A stretch of 27,423 bases of DNA from Acidobacteriota bacterium (GTDB lineage: Bacteria; Acidobacteriota; Terriglobia; Terriglobales; Acidobacteriaceae). The notes under the pieces were generated by a model. The model was not told the origin of the DNA. It saw only the letters and a program-made list of their open reading frames with translations, and did not search any database. The stretch covers positions 1-27,423 of the forward strand of contig JAJYSL010000040.1 of assembly GCA_021793595.1 (NCBI GenBank), read 5' to 3'. Position 1 is the first letter of the stretch. Every line of letters starts with the position of its first letter. This document shows positions 1 to 6,929 of this stretch, piece by piece. The position numbers were made by a program, and so were the translations under genes.

Positions 1-74
1 GCCCTCGCCAATTCCGTATGCGCAATCCACAACGACTCCTGCACTCGCCGCTCTTCCCGCCTGCCCATCGCCAT
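1..74 (-). CDS. Transposase, N-terminal fragment cut by the left window edge
   Basis: An open minus-strand frame starts at the ATG at 74-72, with a second ATG at 68-66, and runs off the window edge. It reads MAMGRREERRVQESLWIAHT followed by ELAR. From memory this matches the start of IS1182/IS5-type DDE transposases, which begin with a basic MGR/K segment followed by a phrase like LW(I/V)..TELPRSPGHPFY. Only 24 residues are visible, so the family is tentative. The upstream membrane protein gene, read in the same direction, ends abruptly 39 bases away. That fits an insertion sequence landing inside it, with the element end near 110-130. The other terminus lies outside the window, so terminal inverted repeats cannot be checked. 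Confidence 0.55.
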   Translation of the reverse strand, partial: MAMGRREERRVQESLWIAHTELAR

Positions 75-112
75 ACTCGTTAGACGTTTTCTACCTACAA
101 TGGTCTCTCCCC

Positions 113-1138
113 CTAACTGCGACTTTCACCACGGACTGCTAAGACTGGGAATAGCCAGGTTGATTCTTTTTGATGTTGGTCCAGCATCCATGGGAACAAG
201 ACGGCGAACGCGGAGCCCGCACATATCAAACCACCGAGCGCAATGTAAGCTCGCCGCGAAGTCAATAGATAACCGATAAAGAGGAACAGGCAAAACAAAA
301 ATGAGAAAGGAAGATATGTGGATTTCAAAGATGCCAGTGCGGCCGCTGTGACTCCTATCAGCGCACAGCGCAACAGCCATCGGCGGTCATTGCGGGGATT
401 TTCGATTCCGAGCCAACACAGGGTGAGGACCAATGCTTCCGGCAGAATATAAAAAGACGCGTTGATGAGCAGAAAGCACAGACCGAATACCAGCGAGGCC
501 AGCAGCAGTGAAACTCCGCGGCCCAGGCGCTTGCGTGCGATGAAGTACACCGCACCCATAGCCAGCAAGAAACCCAGCGAAATATCCGGAACATACAAAC
601 TTCGCACGTCGCCCACAACAAGGGTGATTGCCTGCAGAAGATATCCGCTTCCGAGGCTTGACTGGATGCGACGCTCTCCGAATGGATTTGTTGGCAGCGT
701 GCCTAGCTGGGCGGTTTGGACTGCATAGTCGCCATAGGCAACCAGGTCATCTTCAGGCTTGAAACGGGAGGTGACGATATTTCCGAAGAAAGAAGCCGAC
801 AACAATGCCAGCAAAATGAAAGCGATTGCGGCCTTCCATGGAGATTCGGCAATGTCGCGCCAGAATGCGCGGACCTCGCCACCAATCCGTCGCCATTGGT
901 TTCGGTACGCTTGCAGCCACAGGACAGCGCCGCAAATTACTATCGCAATTAGCACGGGTCGCGTCAAACCCTCGATCAAATTCAGCACGCCGCCAACCGC
1001 GATGACCAATCCGATACCAATGGTACAGGCAAAGGGCCAACGAGGTGCGACTCCTGTCAAGCGCAGTGGATAGTGTCCGTAGCCGATAAAAGCAAGTAGA
1101 CTCAGCACGGTCCAAACGACAACGAAGAGATAGTGCAT
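113..1138 (-). CDS. Polytopic membrane protein (glycosyltransferase-C-like), probably 3'-truncated by an insertion sequence
   Basis: The frame encodes 341 residues with many hydrophobic segments, roughly at residues 1-20, 35-80, 100-120, 165-225 and 260-325. A long soluble loop around residues 125-160 carries DDLVAYGDYAVQTAQLG and PFGERR followed by a Gly/Ser-rich SLGSG. This layout resembles bacterial integral membrane glycosyltransferase-like or 'hypothetical membrane' proteins of 500-700 residues, where an acidic DD after the first helix pair is typical. I infer an envelope role, but the substrate is unknown. The protein stops soon after the phrase STWLFPVLAVRG; in relatives a similar phrase continues into further helices. 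The last residues (GESRS) appear to be read from incoming insertion-sequence DNA. A consensus TATAAT lies 34 bases upstream of the start. Confidence 0.7.
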   Translation of the reverse strand: MHYLFVVVWTVLSLLAFIGYGHYPLRLTGVAPRWPFACTIGIGLVIAVGGVLNLIEGLTRPVLIAIVICGAVLWLQAYRNQWRRIGGEVRAFWRDIAESPWKAAIAFILLALLSASFFGNIVTSRFKPEDDLVAYGDYAVQTAQLGTLPTNPFGERRIQSSLGSGYLLQAITLVVGDVRSLYVPDISLGFLLAMGAVYFIARKRLGRGVSLLLASLVFGLCFLLINASFYILPEALVLTLCWLGIENPRNDRRWLLRCALIGVTAAALASLKSTYLPFSFLFCLFLFIGYLLTSRRAYIALGGLICAGSAFAVLFPWMLDQHQKESTWLFPVLAVRGESRS

Positions 1139-1171
1139 GGCCTTCGGACCTCGGCGCTAGAATATGATGGC

Positions 1172-1177
1172 ATTATA
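1172..1177 (-). promoter_or_regulatory. Candidate -10 box of the membrane protein gene
   Basis: The minus strand reads a perfect TATAAT here, 34 bases upstream of the ATG at 1138. No clear TTGACA-like -35 is seen at 16-18 bases spacing, so this is a one-box call. Confidence 0.4.
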
Positions 1178-1325
1178 GATATTTCGCCACGACCTGTGGG
1201 ATTCCGCCGATTCGTTGAATTTAGTTTGCAGTTCAGATCGCGTTTTGGTTATTGTCCCTGGGGCACGTCTGAAGCGACTTTATTGGGGCGTGAATAGGGA
1301 ATTGGTGCCCGAAGATTTGGGTGCT

Positions 1326-1690
1326 GTTGGCCTGCCCCCATTTTCCGCATACCTATAGTACTGACCTTGCCCGCGTAAAACGTATCCCTTAGCGAGCTGC
1401 TGTAATAGCGAAAGGGATGGTAGATGAGGAACGGAAAACGGGGCAGGTACACGCTGGAGTTTAAGCAGGAAGCGGTGCGGCTGGTGGAGTCGTGCCAGAG
1501 CATTGCCGAGACGTCGCGCAGCCTGGGAGTGGTGGAGCAGACGCTGTCCAACTGGGTGAAGGCGAAGCGGGACGGCAAGCTGAAGGAAGTCAGCGGCAAG
1601 GCAGGGGTGACGGCCGAGCAGATGGAGATCAGCCGTCTGCGTGCGGAGCTGGCTCGGGTGAAGATGGAGCGCGACATCCTGGGAAAAGCG
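1326..1690 (+). mobile_element. IS3-family element remnant (left end plus orfA)
   Basis: The sequence near 1327-1346 (TTGGCCTGCCCCCATTTTCC) resembles the TGxxCTGCCCCC termini of IS3-family elements. It sits about 80-95 bases before the orfA start at 1424, a normal distance for this family. The element is cut near 1690, where it joins IS256-type sequence, so orfB with the DDE catalytic domain and the right end are absent. The exact left boundary is a guess from the terminal motif. Confidence 0.6.
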
Positions 1691-1777
1691 AGCGACAACT
1701 GGCGGAGTTCGCCGCGCAATGGGACCGGCAATATCCGTCGATCAGCGCCCTGTGGCGGCGCAACTGGCAGGGCGTGA
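1424..1777 (+). pseudogene. IS3-family transposase OrfA, 3' end replaced
   Basis: The first ~89 residues are a typical IS3 OrfA. They start MRNGKRGRYTLEFKQEAVRL, continue with a helix-turn-helix (SIAETSRSLGVVEQTLSNWV, about residues 26-45) and end in a leucine-zipper-like coiled coil (EISRLRAELARVKMERDILGKA, about residues 68-89). After that motif OrfA proteins normally continue with a phrase like AYFAKES. Here the frame instead runs out of frame through IS256 DNA and stops at 1777. OrfA would bind the element ends and, through a -1 frameshift with OrfB, give the active transposase. Without OrfB this copy cannot transpose itself. Confidence 0.8.
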
Positions 1778-2031
1778 TTCCGTTCTTTCAGTTTCCGCCG
1801 GAGATCCGCAAAATCGTCTATACGACCAATGCCATCGAATCGCTGAACATGAGTCTGCGCAAAGCCATCAAGACGCGCGGCGCATTTCCTTCAGAAGATG
1901 CCGCCTTGAAAGTGATGTACCTGGCGCTGAGAAATCTGGCCAGAAAATGGAATGCTGTGCAGGGCTGGAAGGAGGCCCTCAACCGCTTCGCATTGGTGTG
2001 GGAAGCTCGCTTCCCACACCAATGCGCCTGA
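1692..2031 (+). pseudogene. IS256-family (mutator type) transposase, C-terminal fragment
   Basis: Read in the frame that ends at 2031, this gives LAEFAAQWDRQYPSISALWR, then NWQGVIPFFQFPPEIRKIVY, TTNAIESLNMSLRKAIKTRG and an ALRNLARKW segment. This is the strongly conserved C-terminal third of IS256/mutator transposases. The TTNAIESLN phrase contains the region of the last catalytic glutamate of the DDE triad. The N-terminal two thirds, with both catalytic aspartates, are missing and replaced by the IS3 orfA piece at about 1690. The fragment cannot be active. An open frame runs through the junction, from a start at 1492 in the wrong frame of orfA, so an automatic annotator could call a chimeric protein here. 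Confidence 0.85.
1989..2026. repeat. 38-base palindrome, 18-bp arms and 2-nt centre
   Basis: The arm CGCATTGGTGTGGGAAGC at 1989-2006 is followed by TC and then by its exact reverse complement at 2009-2026. The palindrome covers the last codons of the IS256 transposase fragment and stops five bases before its stop codon. No T-run follows on either strand, so it is not a classical terminator. Transcripts of either strand would fold into a very stable hairpin. Confidence 0.9.
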
Positions 2032-2081
2032 ACATTCACGAAACTTCAACCAAGAACGTTACAAAAGATTTGACACTACCC

Positions 2082-2266
2082 TGAAACGGATCGCGTTGCC
2101 GGCGGAGCTGTTGCGTGCCCGGCCCAAGCGACTGCGTTTTCTCCTCATCCACACGGCGGGGCGGTTCGTGCAACATGCGCGGAAGACACTGCTGCGGCTG
2201 GCCGCGCTCGCCGACCGCATCGCGTTATGGAAGGAGGCCATGCGACGGCTGCCGGTCGCGACATGA
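2082..2266 (+). pseudogene. IS1380-like (IS4-type DDE) transposase, C-terminal fragment
   Basis: The frame that ends at 2266 reads LPAELLRARPKRLRFLLIHT, then AGRFVQHARKTLLRL and a short tail. The pattern KRLRF.L....GR.V.HAR...LRLA is characteristic, as I recall, of the C-terminus of IS1380-family transposases. All catalytic parts are missing, so this is a dead remnant. It begins immediately after the IS256 right terminus, which suggests that the IS256 element inserted into the IS1380 copy, or that the two were joined by a deletion. No start codon belongs to this fragment. An IS4-family origin is possible. Confidence 0.55.
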
Positions 2267-2590
2267 AGAAGAGGGCTTCGGAGCGGACATCGATGACGTT
2301 TTGCTGAGCCGATTTTGACTGGCCGGGGTGAAACTATGTCTTGCATAAGCTGTTGAGCAGCTGACCGCGCTCAGAAGCGGCGCTCCGCGGCAGTTGCAGC
2401 CTGTTTGCAGCCAGATGCCCTGCATGAACTCCTGTCGGCGACCCACATCCCCTCGCCGCAGCCCCTTCCAAACCTTATCGACGGATTACGGATCTATGTC
2501 TCCTCTGTGGCCAGCGTGATAGGGGCAGGTATTTCGCACGCTGTCAAAAGTTGTGCGCAGCGAACGAAGGCACGGCGCTTTCAATGAACA
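2267..2590. other. Gap without recognisable gene
   Basis: This stretch lies between the IS1380-like fragment and the end of the GGDEF gene. It probably contains the right end of that element, whose boundary I cannot place. No convincing coding frame, tRNA or terminator was seen. Confidence 0.4.
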
Positions 2591-3892
2591 TTATTGAGGC
2601 GAAAAGATGGCAGAGGAAGATTCTTTCGCCCGCGATGCGGTCGACGCCTTCGAATGCCGTTTCGCGCGGTACATGTCAGCGTCTGCACGGGAACACAGTG
2701 AGTCCGCTGTCTCGCCATCCTCGGGATATACCGCCACGCCAATACTGCCGGAAAGGCACAGCTGCAATTGCCGAACTGTAATGGGGCGATCGAGCTCCGT
2801 CTGAAGTTTCTGGGCGAGGATCCTTGCGCCGTTCGGCTGCAGAATATCTGAAACCAGAACGGTAAACTCGTCGCCTCCGGAACGCGCCAGAGTGTCTGCT
2901 TTTCGCACCACTTTCCCCAGGCGCAATGCGATCTCGCGCAAAAATTCATCGCCAACCGCGTGTCCGTGGGTATCGTTAATCTGCTTGAAACCGTCAAGGT
3001 CCACCACAAGGATTGCCGCGCGTGTGCGATTGCGTTCTGCACGCTCCAGCATGTTGGTCATGCGGTCTTCGAGGAGTCGTCGGTTGGGCAGGCCTGTCAG
3101 CGCATCATGCAGAGCAAGGTGTTCCGTTCGTCCAATCTCCTCTTCCAGAAAAGTCAGCAGAATGCCAATGGCGATTATAAATTTCGGGAGGTTCCGAATG
3201 GAGGCATCGATGGTCAAATGGGGAATGTACGTAGCACGCACAATCAGCGCTATAGGGAACATGAACGATGCGGCGAGGAAGCCCAAGACGGCCGCAAGCA
3301 CGCCGATGGTTTTGTGGTGATACCGCTGCCAGTATCGGACACCTGCAACCAGGTAGAGCCATGAAAGGCTCGTGTCGATACCGTACCCCATTTGATTTTG
3401 ATGAACGAGGACACCAAGCAACAGCGCCAGCAGTAGCCCGGACACAAAACTAAAAATATTGTCCGGTAGAGTTCGCTGAGTTCGGACTTTGAAATGGGCC
3501 AGGCAAAGACTGACTGCCAACACCGCGATGGCAACATAGTAGGGTAGCGTCGCTTCCACTCCCCAGATGACAAGTGCGCCGTAGGTCAGCAGCGCGACCA
3601 CCCATGCCAGCATGGCGATCGGCTGTTCCTGCGCCAAATTGATACGCGAGGCGGCATGCATGAAGGCGATGCCGGCCATTTCCAGCGCTAGGAGGGAAAT
3701 TGTTGCGAGAACGGTTCCCCAGAAGCCCTTGCCGAAATTTAGAAGCTGCGCTGTGAAATGCAGCAGGACAAACGTCCACGCGAGTAGCCACGAATTTACC
3801 TGTCTTCGCGCATGGTGCCGCAGCATCGACCAGAAGACGAACGCCAACGCAGCGAATGCGATCAGGTGAGGGATCGAAGAATAGTGCAGCAT
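2591..3892 (-). CDS. Membrane-anchored GGDEF diguanylate cyclase
   Basis: This 433-residue protein would make cyclic di-GMP from two GTP at the inner membrane. Residues 1 to about 240 contain around seven hydrophobic helices and no named sensor domain that I can recognise (MASE-like layout). The GGDEF domain follows from about residue 260 (ALHDALTGLPNRRLLEDRM) to about 415. The signature SGGDEF is at residues 338-343, so the active site looks intact. An RxxD motif (RKAD, 330-333) sits five residues before it, which is the inhibitory I-site and predicts product feedback. No EAL domain is present. The start ATG at 3892 has no clear Shine-Dalgarno sequence. It is followed on the same strand, in the opposite coordinate direction, by IS debris, and preceded by the NRAMP-like gene 91 bases away. 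Confidence 0.9.
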   Translation of the reverse strand: MLHYSSIPHLIAFAALAFVFWSMLRHHARRQVNSWLLAWTFVLLHFTAQLLNFGKGFWGTVLATISLLALEMAGIAFMHAASRINLAQEQPIAMLAWVVALLTYGALVIWGVEATLPYYVAIAVLAVSLCLAHFKVRTQRTLPDNIFSFVSGLLLALLLGVLVHQNQMGYGIDTSLSWLYLVAGVRYWQRYHHKTIGVLAAVLGFLAASFMFPIALIVRATYIPHLTIDASIRNLPKFIIAIGILLTFLEEEIGRTEHLALHDALTGLPNRRLLEDRMTNMLERAERNRTRAAILVVDLDGFKQINDTHGHAVGDEFLREIALRLGKVVRKADTLARSGGDEFTVLVSDILQPNGARILAQKLQTELDRPITVRQLQLCLSGSIGVAVYPEDGETADSLCSRADADMYRAKRHSKASTASRAKESSSAIFSPQ

Positions 3893-3927
3893 AGGCAGGC
3901 CGTAAGAGAGAGAAGCGAATTTGTTCC

Positions 3928-3958
3928 ATCATAGAGTGCAGCCAGACGCAGGGGGCAA
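3928..3958 (-). promoter_or_regulatory. Weak candidate promoter of the GGDEF gene
   Basis: On the minus strand TTGCCC (3958-3953) and TATGAT (3933-3928) are separated by 19 bases and lie about 36 bases before the ATG. The spacing is longer than ideal, so confidence is low. Confidence 0.25.
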
Positions 3959-3983
3959 TTATTTTAGGAAAATACTCAGGGGG

Positions 3984-5243
3984 TTACATACCCCGCAAAC
4001 CGGCATATACCGCCAGGCAAGAGGTGAGACCGGTGACACCCACCACGATCCATCGATAGGTTCCCGATAGGCGGTAGGGGTCAGGCAGGGCCGTCATGGA
4101 CAGAACCACCAGAAAACCAAGCACCATGGGAAGTAGGAAGGCATTCATGACCTCCACCCATATGGTGAGAGCCACCAGATCAGGAATCGTTGCCACCATC
4201 ACGGCACCCGCAACCACGCCGATGGTGAAGACCACATAAAACCAGGGAGCCTCGAGCGGATTGTGTTCTAGCGAGTGTTTGTAGCCGGTTACCTCTCCAA
4301 ATCCCCAGGCGGCAGCCAGAGAAACAACGACCGAAGAAATCATGGCGGCGCCAAGGACACCCAGGCTGAACAGGAGTCTCCCCATGGCAACGCCCATAAA
4401 CGGCGTTAGCGCATGGGTAATATCTCCGATCGTATTCAGGCTTGCGTTCGGGTTCACTTTTCCGATGGTGGCCGCTGTGGATACCAGAACAGCCGCCATC
4501 ACCACCTGAGTGACGACTGCGCCAATTCCCGTGTCCCACCTGGCATCTCGATAGTGTTCGGGGCAAAGCCCCTTGTCCGCGATGGCGGACTGCTGATAGA
4601 AGATCATCCACGGCATGATGACGGCTCCGATGTTGGCCGAGACAAGGTACAGATAGGCCGGGGAGGACAACGGGGCGTGCATCAGACCGGTCGCCAAGTC
4701 GTGGCTGTGTGGGTGGGCGGCAATGGCAACCCAGAAAAATGCAAATTCAAAGAGACCGAGGGCGATGGCCACGCGCTCCACTCGCCGGTAAGAACCGGTC
4801 CATACGACGACCAGCAGAAATGCAGCCGCCAAGGCTACGCTGAAGCCCCGCGGCACACCAAAAAGCTGACCTACGGCAGCAACGCCGGAAAACTCCGTCA
4901 GCAGAGCCCCAATGGTGGCCACTGCCAACCCAATGACGGAGACCCATGCCCATCCAGAGCCAAATCTTTCCCGAATGAGTTCCCCATGACCCTTGCCCGT
5001 GAACACGCCAAGCCGCACCGTTAGATCCTGCACCACAAAGAGAACAGGAATGAGAAGGAACTGCAGCAGGAGCAGGCGGTAGCCCCATTGAGCGCCGCTC
5101 TGCGCAGCCGTAATGATGCTGCCGACGTCAGTGTCGGCAAGCATCACAACGATGCCGGGACCCATCACGGCCAGGAAAAGTCGCCAGCGGGTGGGGATTC
5201 GAGAAGGGACGGGAGTCACGACGGTTTTCACAAAAAAAGCCAA
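3984..5243 (-). CDS. NRAMP-family divalent metal transporter-like protein with divergent metal site
   Basis: This is a 419-residue polytopic protein with about 11 hydrophobic helices, the NRAMP size. NRAMP proteins import Mn2+, Fe2+ or, in some divergent branches, Mg2+ with protons across the inner membrane. The first helix carries GPGIVVMLADTDVGSIITA. The canonical metal-binding DPGN is therefore DTDV (residues 37-40), keeping the first aspartate. In helix 6 the canonical MPHN is MPWM, within GAVIMPWMIFYQQS, so the metal-binding methionine is kept. The substrate is uncertain. The chosen start is a TTG at 5243 with AGGA seven bases upstream; a GTG 12 bases further in is an alternative. The gene is 91 bases upstream of the GGDEF gene on the same strand. 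Confidence 0.85.
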   Translation of the reverse strand: MAFFVKTVVTPVPSRIPTRWRLFLAVMGPGIVVMLADTDVGSIITAAQSGAQWGYRLLLLQFLLIPVLFVVQDLTVRLGVFTGKGHGELIRERFGSGWAWVSVIGLAVATIGALLTEFSGVAAVGQLFGVPRGFSVALAAAFLLVVVWTGSYRRVERVAIALGLFEFAFFWVAIAAHPHSHDLATGLMHAPLSSPAYLYLVSANIGAVIMPWMIFYQQSAIADKGLCPEHYRDARWDTGIGAVVTQVVMAAVLVSTAATIGKVNPNASLNTIGDITHALTPFMGVAMGRLLFSLGVLGAAMISSVVVSLAAAWGFGEVTGYKHSLEHNPLEAPWFYVVFTIGVVAGAVMVATIPDLVALTIWVEVMNAFLLPMVLGFLVVLSMTALPDPYRLSGTYRWIVVGVTGLTSCLAVYAGLRGM

Positions 5244-5704
5244 ACCTCAATCCTACCGGGTGCAGGAGAGGCCATTTGAGTGTCGAATAGCTGGTTCATA
5301 CAATGTCCTATTCCGTCGTCCCGGATTCAATTGCTTTTCGTCCACTGCGCTCCTCGACTCAGATTCGATCGCAGTGTCATATGGCGACCCTAGCATGGGT
5401 CCAAGTTCCTAAAACGTGACGAACAGCACATATTAGCCTCTTTTATAAGAACACACTTGGTGGCACGCGCCATTTGGCGGGACGAAGCGGAGCCACGGCG
5501 ACCACGGCTTTTGTTTCCATTGAATGGGGTGAACGGATTGATCGGCAGTCTAGCGCCGGTCCACCTCCCGGGCTGCCCAGGTGGTTGGGGGCGCTGATAC
5601 CGTGATTGGGGTCACTGAAACGGGCCGCATTTTTCGTTAGCCTCCAGACGGAACTGAAAACGACCTGATTTGACGGCATATTTCTACGCTTTTCAGGAGG
5701 ATTT
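5244..5704. other. Divergent intergenic region, no gene seen
   Basis: These 461 bases separate the leftward NRAMP-like gene from the rightward stress protein gene, so promoters for both should lie here. I found no convincing -35/-10 pair, no manganese-riboswitch-like conserved sequence and no small ORF with a ribosome binding site. A few short hairpins such as GTGA/TCAC near 5602-5615 are unremarkable. Confidence 0.4.
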
Positions 5705-6625
5705 ATGGACCAAGTTCGTGTGCAATCGGATTCTCCCAGCGGTGCCGAACTGAGGCTCGGAACCTACAAAGCAAAATTCAAAACGATCCTTGTCGGTGTC
5801 GATTTTTCCGGACCTTTGGTTACCGCGCTAAACGCTGCAAAGTCTCTTGCGGACCAGTTTGGAGGCACTCTGTTCCTGGTGCATGCGGTTCCTCCGGTAC
5901 TTTATGGTCCTGGAGCCACCCCAGAGCTGTTGGAGGCGGATCTGGAGACCGCTCGAGCCCAAATAGAAGGTGTCGTTTCTAAGGCGAATCTCGGATCGAT
6001 TCCCCATCGCACCGTCGTTCAATTTGCCGAGCCGACGGACCTGCTCGATGAGATTGCGCGGTCGCAGAGTGCGGACCTGATCGTTGTGGGTTCGCACGGC
6101 GCCGAGGGATTGAAGAAGCTTGCCTTCGGATCGGTCGCTGAAAGCGTGCTTCGCAGGGCGCCATGCCCAGTGCTGGTAATTGGTCCACATTGCCGCGAAA
6201 ACCTCGATACTATTCGATCCATTGTCTTCGCGACGGACCTGGAAACCAGTGCATTCCGTCCGGCGCAGTACGCATCTTCAATCGCAGAGGAAATGAACGC
6301 CCGGCTGACATTGCTGCACGTAAGAAAGCCCGGGCCCAAAGCTCTGGAGAGTTCCCCGAATGGCGATGATCGTGTGCTTTTGCGGGAATTGCGACAGCTT
6401 CTACCTCCAGATGCGGAGCAATGGTGCGAGCCCAAGGTGCGGGTCGAGGTAGGCAATGCCAGCGAAGAAGTTCTGCTCGTTGCGCAAGAGGAAGCGGCAA
6501 ACCTGATTGTGGTCGGCGTTCGAGAGAGTTCAACGCTGGCGGACCATTCTCCGTGGTCGACGCTGTCGCAGATCATTCGCGGTGCCGAGTGTCCTGTGCT
6601 GGGGGTTCGCGGTCATCTTGCCTGA
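5705..6625 (+). CDS. Tandem-domain universal stress protein (UspA family)
   Basis: The 306-residue cytosolic protein contains two Usp domains, about residues 25-160 and 165-305. The first has the ATP-binding signature G-2x-G-9x-G-S, seen as GSHG at 129-132 followed nine residues later by GS, and ends APCPVLVIG. In the second domain the matching stretch, after ANLIVVG, reads VRESSTLADHSPWSTLS. The glycines are lost, so this half probably does not bind ATP in the classical way. Usp proteins of this size act in survival under starvation, oxidative or metal stress. The partner is not shown by the sequence. A perfect AGGAGG at 5695-5700, four bases before the ATG, fixes the start and predicts strong translation. 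Confidence 0.92.
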   Translation: MDQVRVQSDSPSGAELRLGTYKAKFKTILVGVDFSGPLVTALNAAKSLADQFGGTLFLVHAVPPVLYGPGATPELLEADLETARAQIEGVVSKANLGSIPHRTVVQFAEPTDLLDEIARSQSADLIVVGSHGAEGLKKLAFGSVAESVLRRAPCPVLVIGPHCRENLDTIRSIVFATDLETSAFRPAQYASSIAEEMNARLTLLHVRKPGPKALESSPNGDDRVLLRELRQLLPPDAEQWCEPKVRVEVGNASEEVLLVAQEEAANLIVVGVRESSTLADHSPWSTLSQIIRGAECPVLGVRGHLA

Positions 6626-6929
6626 ATCGGCGACGCGCTCGCAGATCTTCGATGTCCCAAGCCTGTAGAGGCGTGTATTTGCACTATATCGGCCGATTGG
6701 GGGCAATGTCTCGACTGTCCTGCTGCAGGTGCGTCGATAGGCTGACTCGGGATAAATCTGTATGATTGTGATGGTGGTCACTGTACCGGCGACGCCAAAT
6801 CTCCTAAGCTTCAGACTGTAGAGAATCCAAGAAAATGATGGCTTTCCGGCGAGCGGGGCAGCATTTCTTTCCGGGCCGATCCACGTGTGGCGTTGGCTCG
6901 GCGACAAGCGACAGGGTATAGCAGGCGCT
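6626..6929. other. Intergenic region before the cytochrome maturation operon
   Basis: No gene is seen here apart from a possible 15-codon N-terminal extension of ccmF from the GTG at 6885. The promoter of the operon should lie here but no good box pair was found. A short palindrome (ATCGGCCGAT, near 6689-6698) is present. Confidence 0.35.

Larger units (their letters stand above)
1692..2081 (+). mobile_element. IS256-family element remnant with right terminus
   Basis: This covers the transposase fragment plus the right end. The segment 2059-2081 ends in GATTTGACACTACCC, resembling the TTGACA-containing terminal inverted repeat usual for IS256 elements. The left end is lost at the IS3 junction. 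IS1380-like sequence follows directly after 2081. Confidence 0.7.

Noticed and set aside
1249..1731. 160-codon minus-strand frame across the IS3 remnant
   Set aside because: It is the antisense shadow of orfA and has no recognisable protein features.
3450..3932. 160-codon minus-strand frame overlapping the start of the GGDEF gene
   Set aside because: It lies out of frame over the hydrophobic N-terminal part of the cyclase and its translation has no recognisable domain; the GGDEF frame explains the coding signal.
5244..5704. Possible metal riboswitch ahead of the NRAMP-like gene
   Set aside because: I looked for the conserved purine-rich blocks of the manganese-sensing class on the minus strand and did not see them.
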